Both the position numbers and the translations under genes were made by a program. A DNA stretch of 64,000 nt from Eleginops maclovinus (lineage: Eukaryota; Chordata; Actinopteri; Perciformes; Eleginopidae): the NCBI RefSeq assembly GCF_036324505.1, contig NC_086351.1, forward strand, positions 3,482,001 through 3,546,000, read 5' to 3'. The notes beneath the pieces were generated by a model. It searched no databases and was not told the origin of the DNA. It worked only from the letters and a program-made list of their open reading frames with translations. Position 1 is the stretch's first letter. Every line of letters begins with the position of its first letter. Shown piece after piece: positions 35,190 to 52,600 of the stretch.

Positions 35190-35209
35190 AAGGGGGGGGG
35201 GGGGGGGGA
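35190..35209. repeat. Poly-G run
   Basis: About 19 consecutive G between cdca3 and gnb3. A G-quadruplex is possible; assembly length is uncertain in such runs. Confidence 0.85.
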
Positions 35210-35415
35210 ACTAGGAACAACAATCTGAAACAAAAATTCTCATATTATTCATGACATAACTTATGCTTTGATATAAAACACAGCGTATTAGCTGAGCTAG
35301 AGTGAAACCTACACAGGCTGTAACTGGACACGCGTCTCTACCTCATCCAGTCTGCTACCATTTCCATTTGGCAACTGTTCTCATCGGGTGAATCGCTGCG
35401 ATCAATGTGCATATG

Positions 35416-35421
35416 TTTATT
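35416..35421 (-). promoter_or_regulatory. gnb3: Candidate gnb3 poly(A) signal
   Basis: TTTATT on the + strand, AATAAA on the gnb3 strand, about 260 bases after the stop codon. Other AT-rich matches exist further on. Confidence 0.4.
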
Positions 35422-35681
35422 TTAAACCGCAATATAATAAAGTATTAAAGAGGAATGATGTTTTACTGAGACCCCCGCCCCTATACCCTCTTTGTCCCGC
35501 CCCTGAATTCCCCCCAGGTGAGAGGAGAACATCTTCACATTACTCCCCCTCTCCAACGTTAGATAGGACTTGGCACAATTGAAATACCCTCTTCTCACCC
35601 CCTCCCTCAAACTCCAATTTCTTATATTTTTTTATCTTCTTCACTTCGCTGCTCCCCCTCTCTCTCTCTGCTCGATGATGC

Positions 35682-41218
<5,537 letters not shown>

Positions 41219-41521
41219 GGCGCTGGTCGTTAGGCACTGTCACCAGTGGAGACAGGGAGAGAAAGATGATGATCCTGAAATCAAGACAGCAAAAACACAC
41301 ATTAGTCACAGTGAGATCACTCGAAAAAATAGATGTAAAAGCAGTGTTTCCTGTCAATAACAAAGAGAATACTTCATGCTGGAATAGTACCTGCTCCTAC
41401 CTGGACACTTTGTTTTCCTCCCTAGCTCCAGTCTCCAAGTAACTGCTATTTTGCAAGTCAAACTGGCTCTCGTCTACTTTGCAAACTTTCATAAACAGGC
41501 AGGACCTACACACGCAAACCA

Positions 41522-41523
41522 CA

Positions 41524-41583
<60 letters not shown>
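41522..41583. repeat. (CA)n microsatellite upstream of gnb3
   Basis: About 60 bases of CA repeat in the presumed gnb3 5' region. Confidence 0.95.
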
Positions 41584-41586
<3 letters not shown>

Positions 41587-42169
41587 TATTTGACACTAAC
41601 AAAGTATTTGCTCTCCATGTGATGAAACATCAATAGAGAGCACGCAACTTCACCCCGAATGTACACACAAACCAGTAAGTCCTGTAACAATGTCAGCAGC
41701 TCCGACGCTTCAACACATCATTCACAGCGCCAACATTTAACACTTCAGAGCTCCCACTTTAATGTAATAACGGCGATTGAATTAGGTTAATGTCGTGATT
41801 AAATGAGCAATGTTTGGCAGCAATCACCTTAATGGACACACAGTGTGGACAATGTAATCAAGGCCCAAAAAAGGGAAAGAAGGCAGAGTCACAAAAGCTG
41901 ATTTCACCGAAACAAAAGGACGATAACTTCATGAGAAAACCACAAAATCAACAGCAACAAAATAAGACTCTTCCTCTCTTGTGTGGATCTAATTCTTACT
42001 ATGCTATTCCCTTTTATCTTACCTTGATGCGTCCCTCTTGTCTTTCACTATTTGAATGAATGCTCCTGTCAAAACATATGACCGAGTGCATTTGCCTCTA
42101 ATTTGTTTGAAGTAAAAAGGAGAGGAAGGGAGTGAAAGAGGGAGGGAGTGACTCTGTAAGAGAAAGAGA

Positions 42170-42480
42170 TTTGCTTTAATTGTTGTGCCACTGGGCTTTA
42201 TGCTTTATCCATCTGTAATGCCTGGAAGGGATGTGTTAAGATACAATGAAAGGGCTGATTTAGGGCCTTTTATAGTAGCACCTCTGCAGCTGAAATCCTG
42301 ATGTCTCCTGATTTTTAGGCCTCTTGTTCCAGATGGTGAACTGCCCTCAATAACGATTGTCGTAATGAGTGTTTTAGTCGTGCTATTAGCCTTTTGCCAT
42401 TCTGTCCCCTTGGACCCTGCCATTGTTGCATGTGATTAAATGACAGATAGGGCTTGCTGGATGGTGAAGTGCATTAACAC
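42170..42480. promoter_or_regulatory. Candidate conserved non-coding element
   Basis: Non-repetitive, balanced composition, with homeodomain-like (GTGATTAAAT, TAATGAG) and SOX-like (CATTGTT) cores and no coding frame. It is about 1 kb upstream of gnb3. Conservation is not tested. Confidence 0.25.
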
Positions 42481-44991
42481 AGCCACAGGATAGGGAGGGA
42501 GGGAGGGAGGGAAGGAGGGAGGGAGGAGGGGTGAGGGAGGCAGTGGGGGTAAGAGGCGAGAGGCAGGAGAGTGAGTTTTAAATCCTACTGGCTGAGATTT
42601 TAAAGGGAAGCCTTTTGAATCAAATCTGCTCTCATCCGATTACTGACTGCTCTTTGCATCTGGATAAGAGATGGAGAAAGGGATGGGGATGGTGGTGGTG
42701 GTGGTGGGGGGTAGGGGGGGTGGGGATAGTGGGATGAGAATAAGGGAGGGGGCAGATGGACGACGCACAGAGAGTTTTGAGGTTTTGAGGACGGCAGTCT
42801 GTGAAAGGGTTTTCCGCCTGTGAACTTGAGGCAGTTTGCACATTTATGCTGAGAGCTGTTTCTCATTTTCAGTCCAACCACAAAACAACCTCCCTTAAAC
42901 ATGGCTGTCGTTCACTTGATTCAAATGACTGTAGATCGATTCCTATTGTCCTGTAATTCCATATATTTCCTGTATTCCTCATAGCCCGTTAACAAACTAA
43001 ACCTGAGTGGTATAAAGATATATCATGTGAGATAAAAACACCTCTTCCTCTGCGACCCGACCCCGGATAATCGGTACGAAAAGGATGGAAAAAACGTTTG
43101 ATTTGAAAATGATTTGACCACGTTAATACTTTTATAGCTGCTTGTAATTTATCTATGAGTTTATAATGTTGCTGTGAGTTTTAAATCAATAACCAGGATT
43201 TGTTTATGGTGATATGGGATTGTATTACCTTCAATGTGATTATCTAGCATTTCTATCTGTAATTCAAAGTCAAAATGAGACGTACCTTACCTAAACTTCA
43301 CTATAGCACAACTCATATAAGTATTAAGTAACATATAACACAATCTAGTCCATAATTCCAGAGCCTAGTCTTTACAAACAAGCCATTTTCCCTCCTTTTT
43401 CAAACACTCTGAAGTAAAATATCCACCACACACGACACATCCACACAAACAAGCTAACGTGGTTTTATGAAGCAGATTATGTCTGACAGTATTTAAAAAA
43501 TCAGACAGCAAAGGGAAGTTGTTTTTTTTGACAGATTATCAATCTACACGACCAAAGCAGTGTTGTATGCTGATCCCATGTAAATCCCCCTGCTGTGTGC
43601 CATAAACACGAGGTAAAACGCATTCAATGGGTTTCGATTTGAGTGGCATCTCCGTATTTCACGTCTATACATGTCTTTGAATGTACTGTTAGATCACAAG
43701 TATATGATATTGTCAGGAACTTTTAACTTATTTAGGTAAAGGATATATCATCATGTCAGATTTGACCAAACTGTGGATAAATGTCAGTTTTTATCCAACC
43801 TTTTGCATGTGATCCATCATCCGAGCAGCGGGACACAGATTCCCAACTACCAGGAACAACATATGTAAACACAGCATCCACTCACCGATATGGAGACTCC
43901 TCGGGTGTTTGGTCAGATCTTAAATCACTTTTCCTCCAGTGGTCTCCCCTCTGCTCGTTGTCATAAGTTCAGCCGCCCTGTGATACACTTTCTCCCGCTC
44001 ATTCACTTTTGGTGTCACACACACACACTCACTCACACACACACACAGTGGGATATTCCTCTGTCACTCAATCACTCACTCACTCACTCTCTCCACTGCT
44101 CCTATGAGGAACAGATGAGGATTGGAGGGATGAAGGGAGATCAGTGATGAGGGGATAAACCCTGGGATGGACAGAAAGAAAGAGGGGTGGAGGTGGGGAG
44201 GGGTGAGTAAAAAGAGACAGAAAGGGAGAGGAGACTGTGGGGGAAACCAAACAAGGTGCAGAGCTTGGTTATGGGGTCATGAGACATAAGCTGGGGGTGA
44301 ATCCGAATCAAAAACTAAGAGATGGAAATCATGGAGGGGAGGGAGGGGGGGAGAAGATAAATAGAGGGTCGGAGAACATGGCTTTTTATGGAGCTAAAGG
44401 TAGAAGATCTACAGCATGACTGGCAGCACGGTTTGTGTTTTGTAAACCCGAGGTGAAGCTAATTTTAGAAAGTTTACGGGCAGAGCGATTGGTGGAAGGT
44501 ACGGGGGTGATGCAGAGAAAAGCAGCAGGGTCCGGGAGAGAGGTCTTTCTGGTTCATTGTCACCGTGTAGAGCTGGAAGACTCATAAAAGTAGCTGTGGT
44601 AAATTGTAAAAATACTCTGTTAGAAGTAGAAGTCCTGCAATCAATCTAACTTAAACTGAAGGGCATCAAAATACACTTAGAGGAACATAAGTATGAGTAT
44701 AAAAGATAGAGACGATAGAGCGTAAAATACAAATAGAAAGACAATAGAAACAACAGGACCAACATAGGGTAATTTCACTAATGGTCACTAAGCAAACAGT
44801 CCCACCAGGCATGCACACACACATACATTGTACAGGATATGTGTCTAAAATGTGCTTTTTTATTATACTGTCTGTCCATTTTTGTCCTCATGTAACACCT
44901 GAGGGTCCCTGTTTGGCTTAAACATGCTCAAGTTCTGCTGCGATAGATCGAGTACAAAACAAACCCCGAAACGTAGAAGTTATTGCTCTCG

Positions 44992-45083
44992 TACGGCCAT
45001 GGCTCAGGAGATAGAGCGGTCGTGCTCCAATTGGAGGGTTGGTGGTTCGATCCCCCAACCGGATAAAAACCCCAACATCCACG

Positions 45084-45130
<47 letters not shown>

Positions 45131-45262
45131 TGTGTGTGTGGGTCATCCTGAGCAGGTGTATGGCAGCCTTCTCTCTGTGTGAATGGGTGAATGATGACTT
45201 GTATATGTAAAGTGTTTTGAGGGGTAGCAAAGACTGGAAAAACGTTAATACCACTTAATATT
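44992..45262 (+). mobile_element. tRNA-derived SINE carrying a (GT)n array
   Basis: Box A GGCTCAGGAGATAGAGCGG (45001-45019) and box B GGTTCGATCCC (45043-45053), then (GT)n at 45087-45140 and a tail GTGAATGGGTGAATGATGAC to GTAAAGTGTTTTGAGGGG. The A/B-box half is too diverged at the acceptor end to be a tRNA gene. Confidence 0.8.
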
Positions 45263-45809
45263 TTCCCCTTCCTGTTAGAGAGTGTGCGGTTTCACGTTAT
45301 ACAACACGGTGAATCACCTGTGTTTGTTATGAAACGGCACAGACTGGGCTCAATAACATGAGGCTGTACTTTCAGGACTTTTATAAATATGGTGGTTTGT
45401 CTGCTGGGATTCAGTCCTATGAATCAGCTGAATCCTGAAAACCTTTTTGTTGGTAAAGTTTGACTCGGCCTTTATGGAAATGCTCACTCTTTTCTCATTG
45501 TAGTAGTCCCGATTATTTGTTTGGCTGGTTAATTATGTTTGTATTTCACTGAGCAGATAGAAAGAAGGTCCCAACACCATACCATATGTTTATTTCCCAA
45601 TTATTCTAGGTCTCTATGGACTAGCATGGACGGAGATTTCAAGGCATATTTCCATATAGTTTACAATGTCTAAGAAGCCTTTATGTAATTGTTGTGTCTT
45701 ATCACCCTTCTGTATATTTCTTCTACAAATTATGTATTTATTTTTGGGATTTATCTATTTATACTTTTTATTATTTGATTGCATGTGGGGAGAATGTGTT
45801 CTGTGTTTA

Positions 45810-46110
45810 GAATCGGAGGATGAAACCCTCTTTATTAGTCACATACATGCACACAGCAGAGCACACACAGTGAAATTGGTCCTCTGCATTTAAACCATCC
45901 TATAGGAGCAGTGGGCAGCTATCTGCAGCGCCCAGGGAGCAATGGGGAGGGGGGGATTGGAGGTGTGGGCACCACAGCAGGGCCTAGGAGGTTAACTAGG
46001 ACCTCTCCAAGTAGCAGTCCACTTTCCATATTTCAAGTCTGTTGGGGACTTGAACCGGTGACCCTACGATTCCCAGTCCAAGCCCCTACTGACTGAGCCA
46101 CTGCTGGACA
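45810..46110 (-). mobile_element. tRNA-derived SINE, copy 2
   Basis: Same family as 19225-19474, with box B at 46056-46046 on the minus strand and the box A-like TGGCTCAGTCAGTAGGG next to it. This copy keeps the middle section around GGAGCAGTGGGCAGCTATCT. Confidence 0.85.
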
Positions 46111-47879
46111 TAAGGATGTTTAGGATAAGTAGAAAAAAAGGGGTTAAATATTGGTATCATGCTCCTTCTTGATTGTGTTACCCTGTGAAAATTCAATATC
46201 TATATATCTATCTATATATTTTAGACAGTTTTCAATGTATCTCAGAAACGCTGAGATGGAAAAGCTGCTTCCTGCTGATGAATGTGGTCGTACTTAAACA
46301 GTGGTTGTGTTTTATGCATAAGATTTAAAAGGTGTATTTGTTTTATAACCTGTGGACATTTATTCGGTCTCATTTCCTTTTCTTTTTTTAAATGAGTGCA
46401 CTGCAGACAGAGTGCAGATCTACCAAAGCAAACAGAGACAATGCAAACAAGTACAGAGTCACATTAATGTCCTTTTAAGTTCAGCAACTGTGTTTCTTAA
46501 AAACCTGTATTTGTTGACCTCTAGTTTTGATCCTTCGGCAGTCAGGGAGGGCTGAACTATGTTGACTTTCTCATGTTGATTGTGTCTAGAATTTTTGCTG
46601 TGAACAAACACGGTGAAACAATATATGAGTATGTCAACAACGTTAATACAGCCAGCACTAAAAGGTTTTAAGTTTACAAATTAAGGGCGAGACGTGTTTT
46701 ATCTGGCATTTTGCTGATATTCGGAGTTCTTCGGTGCTCCCAGCCTCCTGTTTTCATTACTAAATGCTGTGTAGAAAACCGAGGAAAGCATTTTGAAGGC
46801 TGTGAAATCACACAAGTGACCAGGATGCTGCTGTAGCTGATCGTGACCTTTGACATCGCTGTAAATAAAGTCAAAATATCCTTCAAAGATGGAGTATCAC
46901 ATTTGGATGACACAGTTTTCTAGTTGAAAAGTGACGACCTTTGCCCTCTCTGACACTGTGAGGACAGCCGCAGAGAGGCTGTTCTGGTCGAGCTGTACCT
47001 GGATTTGGAGAAATGGAGCATAAAAAACTAAAAAGGGGGCCATTGCACTTAACATGACCAGGATAAAGACAAAGAGGGCAAGTGTTGTTTTGAGTTTCTA
47101 TTGGATTAAAATTCATATGAAGTTAGTACACAAAGTCATTTTTAGGAGAGTAGATTTGTCTGTAAAGCCCATCAGGGTCACATAACCTTGTTTTGAATAA
47201 ATGGGGTGTAGGTGGGTGGAGTCGGGAGGGGTGACGGGATTAAATGCCATATCGGTCAACAACTATTGTGACATTTTGAATCATGTTTTTTAATCCTCCT
47301 GTCGAGTCCCATGTTATTTTTACACAGAAAAGTGATGTAAAGCATCATAAAGGAAGGCCAGGAATCACGAGCAGACACCTAATGAGTCATTTGGATCTAA
47401 AATAGTAGCTAATGCGTGACAGTGAAACAGGCGGGACGACGCTCACAGCACTTATAATGATAACAGGATGCCGGGAGTCCAGTTTTATAACGACGACTTA
47501 CATCAGTTCTGCTAATCACATAAAGTAAGGAAATATGACGTCATGCAGCAATAGATTTCATGCTGTTTCTCACTATGTTAAGTGTGTTATTGGAACAGTA
47601 GACGACCAGGGCGCTTAGGATATCTACGATGCATTATATAGACATAACACCTACTTAGGAGGAGATTAATGCTGACTTTTAGGGTGCTTCAGCGCGTGAT
47701 GGAGGGAAAAGGTTAAAACCGAGGGTCCATTAAACAGGCCTGCCGACCCAATTCTGCAGTGGCGGCGGCGGGGGGGGATTATAACACAGGGGGGAGTGAG
47801 AGTGTTAATATGGAGGCTGTAAACAGTATCTAATGCACTGGACGGAGGAGAGGGCTGCACTGGTTGTAATGGGAAGGAT

Positions 47880-48330
47880 AAAATGGAAGTGGGTGGTCGA
47901 GTGTCACCGCGCCGAATGATTAAATGATCTCCCGCTGGATTACTATTCCATATTCTAAATGGGGGATTTTTTAAGCTTCATAAACAAATGCACTCATTTA
48001 TGAGGGATTAACGGTAATCTCTCTATTTCTATCCTTTTCCCCCTCCTGTGCAGCTCTTTCTCCCTCTCTCGCCCTGTTCCAGTTTCTCCCTCTCCCTGCC
48101 TCCAAGTGTAGTTTCTGACACAGATGTGCTTTTACACTTTCCCGCCACTGCGCTCCCGTCTAACCGCTCATTTTATCACATGCTCCTACTAACAGGCCCG
48201 AAATGTCGAGGAACGTATTAGGTTTTATTTTTAATCAGGCTGTGAGGTGATCACTTAATAGATTACGCAGCATTTCGTTTGACTTTGCTGTCCTCTCTGT
48301 CCCTAATGCTCTTTCAGTCCCTCACTGTGT
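47880..48330. promoter_or_regulatory. Candidate conserved non-coding element
   Basis: Single-copy stretch with ATGATTAAATGATC, GTGAGGTGATCACTTAATAG and ATTACGCAGCATTTCG blocks rich in homeobox-type cores, with no frame or repeat features. Proposed on appearance only. Confidence 0.25.
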
Positions 48331-48488
48331 TTAATATGGTGTGAAAACTCACATGGATTTATGTTATTGATTTCAAAAGGGATTGTAATCAGCTTTTTTG
48401 TTGCTGTTAGTATTTTCTTTATTTGCTTGTAAAAGATCTTTCAAGCACTGTGAAAAGCACCACATAAACCTCCTGTATCATTATAGTT

Positions 48489-48672
48489 GTGTGCGTTGAT
48501 CCTTTTCAGAGATCTACACACATCTGCACTGGTTAAAACCAGTGAGCACGGATCCTGGGCCTTTGGTGCCTCCACAGCCGGGGGCTTCTCAAAGCGTGCA
48601 TAAAATGTGTTCAGTTCATCTGGGAGAGATGCAGACACTTCCTCAGCACCACTCGTTGTCCTTTTGTAGTCT
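48489..48672 (-). mobile_element. Internal fragment of the same LINE, inverted
   Basis: These 184 bases, read on the minus strand, match LINE positions 52073-52256 with only two mismatches found by eye (CG/TG in the first ten bases, and C/G in GAGCACGG). The encoded piece is SLPDELNTFYARFE through VCRSLKRIN. Neither the 5' nor the 3' end of the LINE is present, so this is not a normal 5'-truncated copy. Confidence 0.9.
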
Positions 48673-49375
48673 AATTTCCCATATAGTTATTATGAAGTGG
48701 CTTTGAGTTCAAATACTGGATTGTTTTTAATGCCCTTTTTGAAAGTGCTCATCAAATCCTCCTTGACCTTTTTTTAGGTCTATGGATTGTTTGGGCGGTT
48801 ACTGAAGGAGTATTTATTTAAGTATTTAAGTATTTAACTGAGCTAAAGTCGTCCAATACACTAATATTGTTAATATATTTGATATTTAACACATTTCTTT
48901 GTATCTCAGAAACAAGGAGATGCTGCTATCTGCTGATGCACACTGTTATTTTGTGCACTAACACTCAAGTATTACATTCGTTCTAACAGTTTAGGTTTAT
49001 GATTACCCTTTATTATTTATTTAGTTTCTTATATGTTAGTAATATTTTGTATGAGTCATATCTTCCATTAAAGCGACTGATGTAGGTCGATTAATTGTTT
49101 GGCAGGTGAATTGAGGCTTATTATTAATGCATTTGAGTATTTTCAAGTCAGCAGTTACACTAAAACTGTCTATTTATTTTATATTTTCACACATTATGGT
49201 TGTATATCAGAAACAAGGACATGTCTGCTGATGAATACAGTTTTAAAGTGCACTAAAACTGTATTTTCTATTAGCTCAAACCAAGTTAAGGTTTTTGATT
49301 TCCCATTTATATTTATATGTTAGTTATATGTTGTACAGTAATGTTACATCAGTGTAGAGTCATATTTCTTCTTCT

Positions 49376-49381
49376 TTTATT
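49376..49381 (-). promoter_or_regulatory. p3h3: Candidate p3h3 poly(A) signal
   Basis: TTTATT on +, AATAAA on the p3h3 strand, about 290 bases beyond the stop codon. Confidence 0.4.
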
Positions 49382-49670
49382 CTCTTCATCTTAAAAAGGG
49401 AGCGATATCGGTGAGTAAAGCTGCTAAAACCAAAGTACAGGTTGACATTAGAGGGAGGAAAGGACTGTGATTCCCTCTCAAACCTTCAACACACAGTAGA
49501 AATACAGCAGACCAGCAAGCAGCTTTACATCAAAAAGGCAGCAGGATAAAGAGAGTGACTTAAAACATCACGTGACGATGGATGGTGTGATGGGATGGTG
49601 GGCTGGTCTATAAGTGGAATTAAAATGTGTTTCAGTTTTTGTGGTTCAGTCTGTGGGTTTGTTGTGCCTC

Positions 49671-52600
49671 TCACAGCTCGTCTCTCGCCCCCGTCACCCT
49701 GCCTCTCCCTCGGCTCCTCTCCTGCGATGCCTGGCTGCGAGCGTTCCTGGCGGGGGGGGCGCCGCCCTCCGCCTCCTCCTTGTCCTTTTTCACCCCGCTC
49801 TGTCCACCAGCAGCCCACATGGCCTCGGCCTCCTCTCGCTCCTGAGTGAGAGGAAAGAAAAGCATAACAAATATTGATTTCCAGTGGCCAAAAGGGCAAT
49901 AAAAGCAAGTACAACCAACACATTTTGGAAGAGGTTCAGTGCAAAATCCACACTATGATAGACAGATTCTTCTCAGAGGATAGAAAAGATGCCATCAGTC
50001 CAAAGACAGTCTGCTAAATTGGCAGCAATGAAAACATGTGATTGGTATGTGATTGAAAAAGGGGCAAATATTTTACACTTTGAGGGCTCTGTGGGAAATC
50101 ACCTTCTTGTTTGATGGACAGCAATAGGTAAGAGTTTTGTACCTCTTTGTTTTGAAGTGCTTTCCTGTTGACTTTTGTCTTGTTTTAAATATCTATGTCC
50201 TTTGCATATGATCAAAGTATGTATCTTGACAACCATGGCCAATAGAGAATGTTCATTTATGATGCTTGTTTAATTTTGTAATTTGTTTAAGAAATTAAAA
50301 AACTGTCAATCAGACAAAAATATAGATGTGACTGATTTGATTCATTCCTTTGAGAGCAATTCAGTTTATATCTGTGTAATTTCTAGATGAATATTGTCTA
50401 TAAAAATGAATCTGTAGCCTCACTTTAACACTTACCAATGACCACTGTAGGATAATGGTAAATATAAAAAAGTAGGGTCAGAGTAAAACAAGTACAAAAG
50501 ACCAATTAAGTCAGCAAACTTACTCAGTAATGCCATTTACAAACCGAAATCTATATATCTTCAGCTAACATTAGCCACCGTTAGCTACCGATCATACTAA
50601 ACCAAGCATGGTTTTATTAAGCATGTGTTTTGGGTCCTTTTTAATATGAGTGAGACATGCATGATGCTACATGTTATCCACCATTGGACTGGGTAAGCTA
50701 CTGTAACTATTTCAAGATACATTTCTGGCTTAACTTCTAAACAAAAAGTGTAATTCTTGCTGCGTGTACAAACACATGATAAACCTGAAGAACCCTGTGG
50801 TATGACAAAAGGATCGCCGAAACAAGAGAACAAGCCACCAGATTTGCATCGCACTCCAGCTGGCTGTTGTTATTCAACACCGGTGTCACGACATTAACCA
50901 CCGCACGGCTGCAGGCGAAAGGTCGGACCTGAGGAGGAGCTCTCTGCTGCGTGTCGTCATCATGCTCACCATGTCTCTGTACAGCTTCTCTCTCGTGAAC
51001 CAGAGCGCCAGCGCACACCGCCGGCCACTGGTCACTGCAGAAACACCGTGAGGATTTACGGGACCCGAGGAGAAGCCCACCAGTCGCCCACAGCTGGGCT
51101 TCACTCGAGCCTGCAGACAAAGAGCAGGGAAAAGGTTTAAGGGAGGAGAACTCAGACAGAAGCTGGGATTTAAAGGAGAAAAGTGACTTACTGTTACTGT
51201 CTTTGCATCCCTGTTAGTGAAAAACAAGTCCCCTCCATCGAAGTTGTCATTCAGGTAGAGAAGGGCACTGTGAGAGGAACAGGATTAAAGCACTGTTCAT
51301 AAGAGTAAAGGCCCCTAGTATGCTTTTTCCTTTTCCTGTAGTGTGTTATATAGGTTTTTGTGCATGTTAAGGGTCTGCAGAATACCCTCCAGAGGAACTT
51401 TCTCTCCGACAAACTCCCTGACAGGACAGAGACTTCTCGGCCAGAGGCCGCATTTATTGTGGCCGGGGATTTTAACAGAGCCAACATGAAGAAAGTCCTG
51501 CCGAAATACTATCAGCACGTCAGCTGCCCCACGCGCGGTGGAAATACACTGGACCATGTTTACACTCCTTTCCGGCATGGATATAAAGCCCTCCCCCGCC
51601 CCCCCTTCGGCAAGTCAGACCACATATCTCTTCTTCTGCTCCCCGTTTACCGGCAGAGACTGAAGAGGGACCGACCTGTGACAAGGACAGTGCAGCGTTG
51701 GTCCGAGCAGTCTGACTCTGCTCTCCGCCACTGCTTTGGCATCACGGAGTGGTGTGTGTTTGAGGAGGACGATATAAACACACACACTGACGCGGTGATT
51801 TGCTACATCGGCAAATGCATCGATGACGTCGTGCCGCGGATTACTGTACGAACATTCCCAAATGAGAAGCCCTGGATAAACGGCGAGGTCCGAGCTAAAC
51901 TTAAAGCACGGGCCATCGCGCACAGCGGCGGTGATTTGGATGAGTACAGGAATTCCAGGTATGCACTCCGGAGAGCTATTAGCAGTGCGAAAAGACAATA
52001 CAGGGACAAGGTGGAGTCGAACTACAAGGGCTCCAACGCCAGAAATATGTGGTCTGGACTAAAAACAATAACAGACTACAAAAGGACAACGAGTGGTGCT
52101 GAGGAAGTGTCTGCATCTCTCCCAGATGAACTGAACACATTTTATGCACGCTTTGAGAAGCCCCCGGCTGTGGAGGCACCAAAGGCCCAGGATCCCTGCT
52201 CACTGGTTTTAACCAGTGCAGATGTGTGTAGATCTCTGAAAAGGATCAACACACACAGGGCTCCTGGACCTGATGGCATCCCTGGCCGTGCTCTCAAGGT
52301 GTGTGCAGTTCAGCTGGCAGATGTGTTCACAGACATTTTCAATAGGTCACTGCTCCAGTCTGTAGTCCCCACATGCTTTAAAGAGTCCATCATTGTCCCT
52401 GTCCCCAAAAAGACAAAACCCATCTGCCTCAATGACTACCGCCCAGTTGCACTCACCTCCATCATCATGAAGTGCTTTGAGCGGTTAGTCAAAACTTTTA
52501 TCACCTCCTCCCTCCCTGACTCACTGGACCCCCTGCAGTTTGCCTACAGAGCAAACAGGTCCACGGATGATGCCATCTCCCTCACCCTCCACACTGCCCT

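Larger units (their letters stand above)
41266..49375. other. Gene-free interval between gnb3 and p3h3
   Basis: About 8 kb with no supported exon. It holds a (CA)n array (41522-41583), G-rich (GGGA/GGT)n low-complexity stretches (42490-42730), two SINEs, the LINE fragment at 48489, AT-rich single-copy sequence, and blocks at 42170-42480 and 47880-48330 that look non-repetitive and motif-rich. It probably includes the gnb3 promoter and leader exons near 41219-41470. Confidence 0.6.

Noticed and set aside
44992..45070. A possible tRNA gene
   Set aside because: A and B boxes are present, but no acceptor stem can be formed and a SINE tail follows.
49525..49923. A 132-codon open frame on -
   Set aside because: Different frame over the p3h3 last exon, which is accounted for by the RDEL-ending frame.
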